A DNA stretch of 57,565 nt from Gnetum montanum. Its lineage: Eukaryota; Streptophyta; Gnetopsida; Gnetales; Gnetaceae. Shown in pieces: positions 21,090-32,339 of this stretch. A model generated the notes under the pieces. That model saw only the letters and a program-made list of their open reading frames with translations, had not been told where the DNA came from and did not search any database. Both the position numbers and the translations under genes were made by a program. How positions within the stretch are numbered: position 1 is the stretch's first letter; the number at the start of each line of letters is the position of its first letter. The stretch is taken from contig MNCI01015593.1 in the NCBI GenBank assembly GCA_015680685.1, forward strand, positions 33,550-91,114, in the 5' to 3' direction.

Positions 21090-21700
21090 AACTATTCTTG
21101 GTGAGGGAAAAGAATAGCGAGGGTTACTCTTTTTAGAACCCTCATGTCTTGAATCTTCTCATATGTTATTTTCATTGTAATGAAGACATTTTTATCCTCC
21201 TCTTGCCTTATAGAAGCCTCGCCTTGATCTTCTTTCATCTTATCTCCCTCAACTATTTTCATTTCCTTTGTTGGAGATTTTGGAGGCTCTCTCCATGTGG
21301 AAACTTCATCATCATCTTGAGACATACAAGCTTCACCTCATGAATCTTCCTTGCTTGGTGATTTTTGAGCTCCATCGTGAAGTGTACACTCTTGAAAAGC
21401 ACCCCAATCATTGGCCTGAATGGAGAGACCACCTGGGAGACATGAATTCATCAGCAAGCCACATTAGGAAAGGACTTTCTTTTGGAGCTCCACGAGATAC
21501 AGCTTTGTAATAGTCCTTCAACACATGTTCTAGGAAACATCCCATCACATATGGAATGAAAGGCCTCTTCTCTTTCAAACCTAACACTTCTCTTACTTTC
21601 TAAGCAACCCAATCCTCTTCTTATAGTAGTTAGAAACTCAAAATTCCCACCAAAAATCTTCAACCAATTTTCCCTCCTTGTTCACACTTCAACCACTTTT
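21090..21700 (-). other. Unidentified coding-like segment
   Basis: Two minus-strand open pieces, 21663-21451 (KIFGGNFEFLTTIRRGLGC...) and 21325-21092 (MSQDDDEVSTWREPPKSPTK...), lie close together in different frames. Composition is less AT-biased than the flanks. They could be exons or a broken single frame of a host-derived or element-specific protein downstream of integrase. No motif is recognised. Confidence 0.25.
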
Positions 21701-21849
21701 TAAATTCTTCACTTAATTGACATAATTTCCCACTAAGTGGTTGATTAGTTACCTTTTCCACTTGTCACAATTGTATGAGTTAAATAATTAAATTATTTTT
21801 AATTTAAATATATCTATCATATATACATTTATTTAATANAATTACTTTG

Positions 21850-23200
21850 TAATCTAAAATGAACCAGTCCATGTCAATGTAAACTTATTCAATTTCTTCA
21901 TATTCCATAATAGGACAAGATCCTCTATTTTGAAAGTTCTTTTTAAAGCTTTCTTATCGAACTATCTTTTGACTTGAGAGGTATGTCATAGCAAATTACC
22001 CTTTGCTTTATCTATTTTAGCTTCCCTTTTAATGAGCAAAGTCATGAAACTTCTATCTTTATTAGTTTTTTCACTATATCTTTGTACAAATTCTGAGGTT
22101 GAACTTATCATCTTATTTGTAATTTTTGCTGGAAAACCATAAACTAAATTATACAATGATGTCCCAATAGCCTTCTTGAATCAAATTCGATCTATCCATA
22201 ATGATGATTGTACATAATCAATCTAATTTCTTGGATTTCCATCCATTGATTTCTTGATGTAAGTGATAAGCTTTTTATTAGTAGATTCTGCTAGGCCATT
22301 TCCTTGAGGATAATAATTGGATGATGAAAAGATGAAAATGGATTTCTCTAATGCCTATGTTATAAATTCTTCAAATTGAAAAGCGGGTCCATTATTTGAT
22401 ACTGACACTTCAAGTAAACCAAAACAACTTAGGATTTTATCTTCTAGAAACTTGATCACATCTGATGCTGAACTTCCTCTTAGAGCCTTTCCTTCAGACC
22501 ATTTGTTGAAATAGTCAGTAACTGTGAGAATGAACTTGTGTCCAGCTCTCGAAGGAATAATTGTACCAATAAAATCCAAACCCCATTGCTGAAATGGTCT
22601 ATCCACAACTATTGGTTTTAAGGGGGCTTTAGCCTTTTTGATCTTCAACCCATGAATTTGACATTTATAGCAATTTTGAATCTTTGAACTAATATCTTGA
22701 TACATAGTAGGCCAGTAATATTCATATCAAAGTATATGTTGCGTAGTTGACTTCAGGGATTTATAAAATAAATTCAAATGATCGTGGAATTGTTCTAAAA
22801 TAAAAATAATTTGATCATTATGAATGCATTCCAATAAAACCCCTCGAAAATATTTTCTATATAATATACTATCTTTAACAACAAATTTTCCTGCTCTTTT
22901 GAATAAAGCTCTCTTTTGACTTGTAGTTAAGTCATCTGGGATTTTTCTTGTATTAAGAAATTTAAGAATTCCATCATACTAATTCTCTTCATGAGTACCA
23001 AGATTACATACTTCATTTTCTCTAGCCATTAACTTGGCTAATCCCATTCCCTTAATTGTTTTGCATATTTCCAATGAAAATATGAAACTTTGAAGCTTTA
23101 TAAGCCATTTTCATTTTTTCAATCCAACCTGATTTTGAGCTAAGAATTTCTTGACTATAGGTTCAATTAGCATAATATGGACTAACGAACTTTCCAAATA
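21850..23200 (-). pseudogene. Element A: integrase (Ty3/gypsy)
   Basis: The zinc-binding module is seen as FHDHLNLFYKS (about 22755) and then NCYKCQIHG (about 22650). The open piece 22705-22355 contains QQWGLDFIGTIIPSRAGHKF with the first catalytic Asp, and VSNNGPAF, where the second catalytic Asp is replaced by Asn. The third motif, NGLAESTNKKL with Glu, follows in the next piece (about 22300-22260). Farther down, LVYGFPAKITNKM and VLLWN mark the C-terminal part. The loss of one catalytic acid and several stops make it inactive. It follows RNase H in the normal pol order. Confidence 0.85.
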
Positions 23201-23238
23201 GTATTTAAAATATAAAGTGCTTTAATAACTAAAAATGC

Positions 23239-23560
23239 TTATTTTTCTAAGTCTGAATAATTTAATTCTAAACCTTTCAACTGATAGCCAAAAAATTCGA
23301 TTGGTTCATCTTGACCTTCATCATCTTTTTGTGTTAAAATAGCAATGATGGAATCATTTGAAGCAAAAGAATATAACCAAAAATCTTCTTTTAGTTTAGG
23401 CTTCACCAAATATGGAGCCTCTTGTATGACATTTTTAATTGTTGCTAAAGCTCTATCTGATTCTAGCATTTTCTCTACTTGGACATCTTTCTTTAGCATA
23501 TGCACCAAGGGCTTGGTAATTTTAGTAAACCTAAGGATAAACTTTTTCACAAAGTTTATC
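23239..23560 (-). pseudogene. Element A: gypsy-type RNase H
   Basis: It reads FWLYSFASNDSIIAILTQKD, then PIEFFGYQLKGLELNYSDLEK. This is the ordinary RNase H of Ty3/gypsy pol, which removes RNA from the RNA/DNA hybrid during reverse transcription. It follows the RT thumb region, where LVHMLKKDVQVE marks the connection. The open piece ends at LEK before the later catalytic motifs. A second, different RNase H lies upstream of the RT in this element (24840-25140). Confidence 0.8.
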
Positions 23561-24744
23561 TTTCCAAAGAAAGATCTAAGAGATTTCTTACTTGTGGGAT
23601 GCTCAATATTCTATATTGCTTGGATTCGAGAATTATCTATAGCAATTCCTTTGTGACATATCACATGCCCTAGTAAGCTTCCAAATTTAACCCCAAAGAT
23701 ACATTTCTTGGGATTTAATGAAACACCAAACTCACAACATTTGTTCAAAACTTGTTGGAGATGATTAATATGATCCTTCTTTCTTCTTGAGAATATAGTA
23801 ATATCATCCAGGTAAACTACAACAAATTCACCTAATAAACCTTTAAATGCTAAATCCATTGCTCTTTGGAAAGTAGCTCCAGCATTTGACAATCCAAATG
23901 GCATTCTTTGATAAGCGAAAGTTCCCCATTTGGTGATAAATGTTGTTTTATATCTATCATTCTTATCTACCATGATTTGATTATAACCTGAGAAGCCATC
24001 TAAGAAAGAATATACTTGATAACCAAGTACTTTAATCAACATCTCATCAACTCTTGAAAGTGGATACCTATCCTTTTTTAAGGCATCATTCAAATTTTCG
24101 AAGTCTACACAAAGCCTTATAGCACCATTTTTCTTTCTCACTAGAACAAAATTACCAAGCCATGTTAAATATCGTACTAGATATATGATTCGTGCTTGTA
24201 ACAACTTCTTGATCTCGACTTTTATAGCTGGTTCAAATGATGGATTGAATTTCCTTTGTTTTTTCTTAACAGTTTTACAACCTTCTATTAAAGGAATCCT
24301 ATGTGTCATCACATCCGGTCTAAAAGCTTTAAGCTCATCATAAGACCAAGCAAAATTGTCCAAATTATTTCTTAGACATGATAGCAAGTTTTGCTTGAAA
24401 CTCGAATCCTTTTCCTTTGTAACATTTAACATCTTTGGCATCTCATTTGATCCAAAATTCACTACTTTGAAAGCTTGATCATCTGGTTTTTGTATATCTC
24501 TTCCAGTAAGCAAATTTTCCTTGAACTCATGTTCAAAATAAATCATCATTTTTGGAATGAAATTAGCCTTAGATTTTGATGATGTTTCAAGTATGACTTG
24601 ACCCTCAAATTCTTGTTTGTTTTTCATAAATCTAAGTTCTTGATCATCAACTTTTAATACTTGTAAATGCTTTATATTATCTGCTATTGATGGCTGATGT
24701 TCTTCTTCAATTATTACATGCTCGTAACCCTCTATTATTTGCAT
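23560..24744 (-). pseudogene. Element A: reverse transcriptase
   Basis: The longest open frame of the window (377 codons, 24744-23611). Visible RT motifs in order: NFVLVRKKNGAIRLCVDFEN, LDGFSGYNQIMVDKND, FAYQRMPFGLSNAGATFQRA, and the active site VVYLDDITIFS with both Asp residues intact. LNPKKCIFGVKFGSLLGHVI follows. It copies element RNA to DNA. The N-terminal 120 residues are the protease-RT linker, with FAWSYDELKAFRPDVMTHRI typical of plant Tat-like elements. It is the best-preserved polymerase here, which suggests A is younger than B1 or E. Confidence 0.9.
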
Positions 24745-24839
24745 GTCTAATGTTGAAGTTTCTTTTGCGAAGTCATATGCTATAAGATTCTTTACTCTAC
24801 TTTTATGCTCTATCTGGGAGTGTTGAAACTAATCTAATA

Positions 24840-25140
24840 TCTTACAGATAAGTTGCTTATGAAGTCTTAAGAATGATTTTTTTACTATATAGGTACCTTT
24901 AACTTGTTCAAAAACTAATCTTGAGTCTTCCTTTATAGTGATTACTTTGATCCCTTTATCTAGAGCTATTCTAATACCAATACATAAAGCTTCATATTCA
25001 ACTTTGTTGTTAGTACATGGGAAAGATAGGTGAATTTCTTTTAGAATTTCTGGTGAATTATTTCTTAATATTTCGACCCTTGCAACTTTTGAATTACATG
25101 AACCATCAAAGTATAACTCCCATTTATCCTCATCTTTGGA
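24840..25140 (-). pseudogene. Element A: second RNase H (aRNH) upstream of RT
   Basis: Read on the minus strand from about 25140: WELYFDGSCNSKVA with the first catalytic Asp, a filler, PCTNNKVEYEALCIGIRIAL with the catalytic Glu, and IKEDSRLVFEQVKG with the third acid. HKSRVKNLIAYDF (about 24800) is where the last motif should be. This matches the additional RNase H of plant Tat elements, which is normally found between the gypsy RNase H and integrase. Here it lies between protease (25626-25348) and RT (24744 on), in the same frame as the RT apart from one TAG near 24825. So it looks like an original part of the polyprotein. Confidence 0.85.
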
Positions 25141-25229
25141 TCCCTCTTTCTCGAAATTATATGTTTCTTGAAGTGTACAAATTCTAGTTTCATATGCTCT
25201 TGTTTTAACACTTTTACTTTTTCCATTTC

Positions 25230-25626
25230 AAGTAATACTATCAATCATCAAAGGTTCACTATATACATATATTTTATTGGGCTCTCCTTTCCAAGGTAGC
25301 CACATATGTGAATAATCTGTCGATATGTAACCAGAGAAATTTTTGCTTCAGCTTCTACTTAATAAGAGACTATATGAATATGGTATATCTGCTACTTGAA
25401 TAGTCACTCTACTTTTGATATGTGGTTTAGAAGCAATTTCCAATAGAACATTTGGTAATTGACCTACAATATTCACTCTACTCTTATCCACTTGAATAAT
25501 CTTTTTATTTGATTTTTCAGGAATCAAACCAAGTCTCTTACAAATAGATAATGGCATTATTGTAGATGTGGCTCCAGAATCAACCAAACAATTATGCAAG
25601 TATTTATCGTTTAACTTCAATGTCAA
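25230..25626 (-). pseudogene. Element A: aspartic protease
   Basis: The retropepsin motif is NCLVDSGATSTIMPLSICKR, with the DSG active site intact, followed by VADIPYSYSLLLSRS and, after a stop, GYISTDYSHMWLPWKG. The last block is the conserved end of proteases in this type of plant element. The enzyme cuts the Gag-Pol precursor. It lies between gag and the aRNH. Confidence 0.8.
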
Positions 25627-25999
25627 AAGAAAAGGAGGTGCTTCCTTATCAAAAATATAGTCGTAAAAGGCCTTTAATTTCTCATCATTATTAGATACAT
25701 AACTTAACTCTAATTCTCTAACTCTGCTTTTGCCTTCAATAAACTCTAGAACCTTTCCTTGTTAATCTCCTATTTGAAGTAATTAATAAAAACTAATATT
25801 GACCTTGACATGTTTAAGGTCTTCAATCAAATCATATTCTGCATCACCAATAAAGCTTGGTTTCTTTATCCATTTCTTAAAAGACTAATTTGGAGTGCTT
25901 CATTCTACTTGATCATCTTTACCTTTATTTTTATCTCTTCTATTTAGCTCAAATGCCTTTCTCTTAGTAGATGGATTAGTAATAATGTTTGGAGGTCTA

Positions 26000-27269
26000 G
26001 AAGTAGTTAGTATTTCTTTTGATCATAGACTATATCCATTTTCCTCATTGTTATTACATTCTTCATCTGAAAACATATCTTCTTTGAAACTTGATAAAGA
26101 AGAAATATCGCTAGATCCACTGCTAGAAGATTTACTTGCATAATGAACATTAGATAACTCATTATTAGATTTAATATTAAGTTAGACACAACAAGGTCAC
26201 TATCATCCTCATCTTCTACTAACTTAGTGTCTTGATATATATGTTTTCTATGTTTCCTTTCTTCCTTGATCTTAACTTTAGCCAAAGCTTTTTCAAGCTT
26301 CACTATTTTGTTGAACATATCTCTCATTAATTTTCCTTTCTCAAATTCTCTTACTTCAGGTTCTTACTCTATCTTAACATGAGATGGACATGGTAAAGCT
26401 TTAAATTGAGAAAAATCTTTCATTGGAATCACAACTTTCTCTAATCTTTTTTGAGTTGCAATATTTTCTTCATGATTCAAGTTCAAGTGTTTTTCTAACT
26501 ATATATCTTCACTAAAGTAGTCATTTAGTATAGTTAAGTTCAAAGTTCTTCTTAACCAAATTGAAATGTTGGGGTTGATAGCTTTTAGATGAGTTTCTCT
26601 AAGCATTTCATTTGATGGTCTATATTGTCTTTGAAAGAGTCCACAAATTCGTTAAAATTTAATATTGAAATCTTTAATTACCTTTTTAACTCCTTTCTTA
26701 GCTTGTATTAGCCCATAATACAATTGTTGTTGATCTAGTTGATTACCAAACTGGGCTAAGAAAAGATTCTTCATGTCATCCCAACTTGTAATACTGTTAC
26801 TTGGTAAGTCTGAATACCGAATTTGAGCCATATCCTTTAAATTGGATACAAACAGCCTACAAGCTTGATCTTGATGTTGAATATTTGCATGAGCTAAAGC
26901 TAACTCAAACATGTGAATGTATTTTTTAGCTAAGTAAGATTTTCTAGGAATGAAAGGCTCAGGCAAATATTTGCAAACTACTTTAGGAATATCATCGTAA
27001 TTTTGAAATCCTAATGATGTGATTTTTTGCCAAGGATTTTCCATCTTATTCCTTTGGATAGTTGAACTCTTAAACTTTCTAGATCTTCTCTTATAGAATG
27101 ATAAATCAAATATAATAGGTGATCTTCTCGACCTTCTAGTTTTCACTCCACTACTTATTCCAAATTCAAAAACTTTCTTTTGTTCTTCTCCTGATGAAGA
27201 ATCAATCTTATAATCAAGAACTTTCGTTGAATATTTGAAACCTTCCAAACTATCAATCTTATTGCTCAT
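26000..27269 (-). pseudogene. Element A: gag
   Basis: The open piece 27269-26652 starts with MSNKIDSLEGF and contains the capsid-like part ARLFVSNLKDMAQIRYSDLP (as CRLFVSNLKDM), then SWDDMKNLFLAQFGNQLDQQ and LYYGLIQAKKGVKKV. A further open piece, 26327-26007, is Lys/Glu-rich. Stops separate the pieces. Gag length (about 420 codons) is ordinary for the clade. Its start lies about 125 bp from the inner end of the 5' LTR at 27396. Confidence 0.8.
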
Positions 27270-27395
27270 GAATTAAAAATAGTGTTGAATTTCTTAAGCC
27301 TTTCTAGTAATGAAGAACTATTGATGTGCTAGAATTATTACGTTTATGAACTTAGAGGATAAATTTTCAGCCCTTCTTCTAGTGGGAAAAGAACT

Positions 27396-27561
27396 GTTGG
27401 CAACCATTTGAGACGCAATCACCAATAAGTATCCTTGAACAAGGTTTAGGTGCTTGTTGGTCTCTGGCAACACCAAGGCCTAGATACCTCCAAATAGACT
27501 CAATGGTTAAACGTGAGTATGTGTTTGCTGTTGTGAATGTTGAAATGGTTGGGTTGAATAT
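27396..27561 (-). mobile_element. Element A: inner end of the 5' LTR
   Basis: TGTTGGCAACCATTTGAG and the following 165 bp match the beginning of LTR-A copy 2 (17844-18008). On the minus strand this is the U5 end of the 5' LTR, next to gag. It breaks off at 27561, where a family-C LTR end (TGATGAGTGG) starts. I could not identify the primer binding site. Confidence 0.65.
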
Positions 27562-27925
27562 TGATGAGTGGTGAGGTACCCGTACACCCAACCATATGAA
27601 TCATGGGCATTCACACGTGACTCGGTCGTATTTTGTAGACTGTAAGCACTTACATACACCGAATTCTAGATAGAAAAACCTTAGTTAGAATGGTTGTTTT
27701 CTTCCCAATCTCACCTGTGATATTCTAAAGTGATGGTTGAGTGAGATTGAGGCAAATGATTTTTTATTAGTTTTCTTTTTATCTTTAAAGGTCTAACTCT
27801 TTTAATGTAGGAAATGAAAACTTGTGTAAGTTGTAATAGTTCTACTCTATCACTTAACTCTCCCTAGCATAAGCAACCGATCCCATCTTCCGTGCACATC
27901 TTGAGCATATCCTAACTGAAACACC
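27562..27925 (-). mobile_element. Fragment of a family-C LTR
   Basis: TGATGAGTGGTGAGGTACCC and CCCAACCATATGAATCATGG correspond to the ends of C1 (12375 on) and C4 (38527 on). It lies against LTR-A with no primer binding site on its left, so it is the outer end of an LTR that inserted into LTR-A. Its right part is replaced by family-B sequence. Confidence 0.55.
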
Positions 27926-28740
27926 ACTAATTTTGGCCTAGCACTTTGAAATAAGAATGACTCAAGCCCTTTCAAAGTTTCGGGAGGCAAAATTTGGCTA
28001 AGGCATGGAGCTCACATCTAGCTTGCCCAAGCTAGCTTGCTCATGCTGTCAAGCTAGCTTGCCCTCAGCGTGAGCAACTCTAGCAGCTTCAAAATCAAGT
28101 AAAAATGGTCCAAATCTGAAAGTGCAACCTATCCTCAAGAGCCATTGATGTCCACTCCAATTTTCAGCATTCGGGAGATTAAATGGTGCAGATTTTCACA
28201 CTCACGCTGCAGCGTGAGTCCAATGTGACCAACTTTTACAGCCTCAAAATTGAGTCAAAATGACTTGATTTCAAGGGTTCAATTCATCCCTAGGGTCAAC
28301 TATTGATAACTATGGGTCTCAGCCTCCAGAATGTTAGATTTTAGGCCCAAAATTGAGAGTTTTCAGAAGTTTTCCTAAGTTCATGCTGCAAGTCACACTG
28401 TAGTGTGAGGCCAACGTGACCTGCCAAAAGTGGCTTCAAATAGGGCACATTCAGACTCAAATTTCGACTTGTAGGGGCAAACATAGGTAAACAACTATTA
28501 CACCCAAGAAACAGGCTTTAGAAATTCAAAAACTAGAGCCAAAAGTGTCATTCTCCTTAGGTCACGTTGAAAGTCACGCTATGGCATGAGTCGAGTGTGA
28601 CCTATCCAAAATAGCTCCAAATTAAATATATTCAAGCTCAAATTCTAGATTGCAAATAACTCTCAAGGTTGGACACATTCAAGGCAACAGTTTCATTCAA
28701 CGAACAGGCTTCAGAAGTCAAAATTTGGTGTCAAGTATGA
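27925..28740 (+). mobile_element. Fragment of a family-B LTR with GCGTGAG repeats
   Basis: GAAACACCACTAATTTTGGCC matches 32370-32400 (reversed) and 5815-5840. From 28010 to 28600 there are about four repeats of 150-190 bp with CTCACGCTGCAGCGTGAG-type words. No TATA box or end is visible. It breaks off at 28740, where LTR-A copy 3 starts. Confidence 0.65.
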
Positions 28741-30340
28741 TAAAATTTAGGTGCTTGCTGGTCTTTGGCAACACCAAGGCCCAGATACCTCCAAATAGAC
28801 TCAATAGTTAATGTGAGTATGTGTGTGTGCTGTTGCAATGTGCGATTGTGAAAATGAAACGATTGCGTTGTGTGTAAACTACAAATGACTTATCTTAAAG
28901 AGATTCAGCCAACTTTGCCAAGTACTGTGAGTTGTTGAGAGTTCCTATTTTGTTCAATTACCTAGTCTACGCTGTCCTTATAATACCTACTTGTAACAAA
29001 TAAAATTTTGTAAAAACATTTAAGAAAAAATCTGCAAATCTACTTCTAATTTTCCCCAAAGAAAGAAATAGTTCCACAAGAAAACTAGAAATAGAGCATG
29101 ATTCAGTGGAAATAGACTGAAAAGAAAGCAGATTTGTGTTAAGACCTAAAATAGTTAAACAAGGTAAAATGATATAAGTAAACACTTCGCAATAAAGCTA
29201 TCCCAAATTCAATATCTATGAATTGTTCAAAATTCCAAGACTCAAATAAGCAATTTCTTCAAGACAATCCTACTATGCTACCAAAAATTGTTGTGTAAAC
29301 TATCACATACGAGACTCCATTTTGGCTAGATCATTGATGTCAATAATTGCATTCAACAGAACCTTCAAAAGACTTGAAAATTTCTGATTGAAATACCATG
29401 GAGATTTTCTTTAAAGATAAAAATAAGCTATTCTAATCCCATCAAAATACCAAATATTTTTTGAACCCTCTTGACTATTGAATCGTTCAATGGCATGACT
29501 ACAAGTAGAGGCTCTCTTACAACAATCTCAATAGCAGTTCTTATACGTTGCACGCTAACCAAATTCACTACTAAAATGCTCTTAAGGCTTTCAAACACAA
29601 GCGCTTCTATGGAAAAATTTTAACAGAAATTTCCTATCGAGCAACAAGAACAATAAGAGCAATCTAAAAATCCCAAAATTACTTGCCAAGCATGATACTA
29701 TCTAAACCACTAACTAAAAAATTTAAATAAAATAAAAAATAATAAGCATAACTCACAGTACTATGACAAAGAGGCTGAAATCGTTTCTTTAGCTAGTCAT
29801 CTTACAAGCAATCTTTCACAATTTCTTCTTTACAATGCTCTTCCAAGACCCAAAATGTGTCTCCAAGTGAGAGCTCCAAGTGCTAGCTAGTAGTCTTCCC
29901 AAGTGTTCCAAAGTATGTTGTCTTGTCCCCCCCTTGTGATATTTTTTGTTCTTACCCCTGAAGCCTTTTTATAGGGTTCAAAAGGTAGTTCCATATTGAA
30001 AAATATCTTAGCTAACTTCTCTCCCAAGTAACTTGCCCAACAAGTTAGGAGATTACTTGCCCAACAAGTTAGGTAAGTTACAAAAATTTTGGGTGGTTGT
30101 AACCACCATAGAGATAAAAAAGCTATAGCTGACAAGTGTCCCATTTAATTGACAAGTGGTCCTTCAGTCACCAAGTGGTCACCATGGAGACAAAAAAGCT
30201 GTAGTTGACAAGTGGCCTTTTTAGTTGCCAAGTGTCTTCATGGTAATCAAAATTAAAATTAGTTACAAATATCATAGTTGTAACTATTATAGAAAGTTAC
30301 AACTTCCATAGGAATAAAAGGGATAATAGCCAAATGTCCC
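28741..30340 (-). mobile_element. LTR of family A, copy 3 (minus orientation)
   Basis: It lacks the first 50 bp of the LTR (starts at TAGGTGCTTGCTGGTC). From 28920 it is very close to copy 1 (GTGAGTTGTTGAGAGTTCC; CTTATAATACCTACTTGTAAC). The TATA box is on the minus strand at 29966-29973. Right of it, U3 carries ACTTGCCCAACAAGTTAGG twice and a GACAAGTG(T/G) word array (30128-30240). KCS-like sequence begins within about 350 bp of its right side. Confidence 0.7.
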
Positions 30341-30599
30341 CTTTATATAGGATGTTACACAAATATCCCATAACTTTCTTTTCCTTTTTAAATCATAAAA
30401 TATTTTATTTAAATCATAGTAATAGAGAATAGTAATCATAGTAAATATATATCTATTGGCACCTAACTTGATGAAATTAATCCACATTCTAGACCACGTG
30501 TGACCTTTATACTTGGTAAAAAAAAACGTTAAAAATATTAAATGCTTCCTTGATCTGCGGCATCTCTGTCTGGCCATGTGCTGAATGGCGTTACATATT

Positions 30600-30860
30600 T
30601 TTTTTGAGCATTCTGTAATCTTCCCAGCAACTCCATGACCATCTCCATCTCTGCAGCAAATTTAATGATGAAGATGTCGATTTGTGCAGGTTTTACAGCG
30701 ATTTTGACGAAGAGGTCGTCTAGCACGGCCGTGAAGGCTTCCTCCACTTCTTCGCGAGCTTCGTCGAGGGTGGTGTGCGTGTTTTCGGAGTGGATGAATT
30801 TGGAGGTGCAAGTCTTCTCACCCAGACCCGAGTGTAGGTGAACCCTAGATCCCTTCATCT
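30600..30860 (-). pseudogene. Fragment of a 3-ketoacyl-CoA synthase (KCS)
   Basis: A minus-strand frame starting at ATG 30858 reads HSGLGEKT, then TTLDEAREEVEEAFTAVLDD, LFVKIAVKPAQIDIFIIK. This is the segment of plant KCS (fatty-acid elongase condensing enzyme) that runs from the R-S-G-L-G-E-E-T motif to just before the conserved VNCSLFSPTPSL motif. The catalytic Cys, His and Asn of the family lie farther on and are absent. After IIK the frame becomes FAAEMEMVMELLGRL and no longer resembles KCS. GC content is high. It is a roughly 60-codon captured remnant. Only the fold segment, not a full enzyme, can be claimed. Confidence 0.7.
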
Positions 30861-31550
30861 CCAGATACGCGTCCCAGCGTGGGGGTCATTGGATATCTGA
30901 TCTCTCAAACATGACGTTGTAAGTGAAAATAATCTACTCCTGCTCCTGGTAAACGCTTCCAGATCCTTGTGTTGTCAGGGGCTCTGTGACTGTGTTTCTG
31001 GTAGACATGGCATTCGTTCGGTCCGATCCAACAATGTTTTATTGAATGCAGCAGCAGCGATGTTGTGTGTAGCTGTGGTGGTGGCCAACATGTAGGTGGC
31101 GGCGGCGGATCAGTTCTGTCTCTTTGTTGTGGTGTGGACTACAACGGTGGTTTCATATGTGTTATTTGCCCCTTGCCCGCTAGCTGCACCCCATGGCCGA
31201 GGCTCATAATACTGCCAAACCCTAGTTCTGCAATCTTTCTTTCCACCGTAACCTTTGTGCGATGTTGTATGGATTAGTGGCTTGACCACGGCATGCTCTG
31301 ACTCTGGGACACCCTGATGGTGCAACACCAACTATTAGAGGAGGTGATGGGTTCAGATGTTGAGGCTCTGGCATGCCTCCGTATGCTTGCACTTGAGCCT
31401 TAGTCTGGAAGCCTGGTGATGATGCTGATACTGGTGGTCGTAGTAATCCACGTGCTGTACCTGGAAACGATAAAAATAGGCCTCTAAGGTTTGAATCCCA
31501 GGCATTATTTGCCATAATTTCCTCTTGGGGATGGACCCTATTGACATCAT
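30860..31550. other. GC-rich host-like segment, not identified
   Basis: The composition matches the KCS fragment and is unlike the retroelements. Minus-strand frames stay open at 31515-31222 (with VQAYGGMPEPQHLNPSPPLI) and 31331-31110, but in different phases. I recognise no family. It might be the upstream part of the same captured locus, or another captured fragment. Confidence 0.35.
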
Positions 31551-31552
31551 CT

Positions 31553-32200
31553 AGTTTATTTTCCGTCTATTTCCCTTTAACAACTTACTAATCAACATAT
31601 TGCCTAAGCTTTTCCATTCTTTGACAAGGTCATATTTCTTTTGAAATTCTTTCTAAATTATTTTAGGCAGAGTGCATATACCTTCAACAAATATTGGCAG
31701 CCTGAAACACTATTTTTCTACCACCTTTCCCTAAGGATAGCTCTTGCTCATTCTTTACCAGTATCCAAATGATCAATTCCTGAAAGTATTTCTAATAATA
31801 AAGAATTCCTTACTTGTCAATTCATTCACCATTGGCACATTATCTCTTGCAATCTTCTATTCACTATCTTTCATATGTGCATCATAATGTTTTAGTTGAA
31901 TGTTATGGCCTCCCTGATATGCATGCCTTTCCTCCTTAAGGGCTCCATGCAAGGAATGTTTTAGTTGATGATGTAGACAACCAATGATGTTGCTTTGAGG
32001 ATAATACTCTAGTATACCTAATCCACCTCATAGCATGTTCGAAATGAGAGTTAGATAGACCTCTGGAATATCCACAAAAGAGATGGGCACATAAAAGTTC
32101 CAACCTAGTGAATTTTGAGAAGCAAAATCATATGCTTGTTTCCCATGCTAAGTATCAGTCCGATTGATACTCTGAAGAATTAAAATTAGGGAGAATAAAT
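31553..32200 (-). pseudogene. Decayed coding stretch, unknown family
   Basis: One minus-strand frame runs for about 215 codons with coherent protein-like sequence and about nine stops, nearly all explicable from Gln, Arg or Trp codons. Pieces include HGKQAYDFASQNSLGWNFYV (about 32150), PISFVDIPEVYLTLISNML, GGLGILEYYPQSNIIGCLHH, KHYDAHMKDSE and DNVPMVNELTSKEF. A preceding piece in another frame reads DWMRWAAFILPNFN. There is no polymerase, protease or zinc motif. It lies between the GC-rich host-like block and the B2 LTR. It may be an element-specific extra ORF or an old gene fragment. Confidence 0.4.
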
Positions 32201-32339
32201 GCAGCCCATCTCATCCAATCTTTTTTAGCGAGTGACAGGAATCAATGCCTTCATCTTACCATTTCAATAGTTCTATTGAAATATTTTGAAGGTTTCAATC
32301 ATCTCATATCTCTGTTCCATGAAATGGCCAAAATGTGCC

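Noticed and set aside
27396-30340. A single 5' LTR of element A split by one insertion
   Set aside because: 27441-27561 and 28748-28870 cover the same part of the LTR, an overlap far larger than a target-site duplication, so two separate LTR copies are involved.
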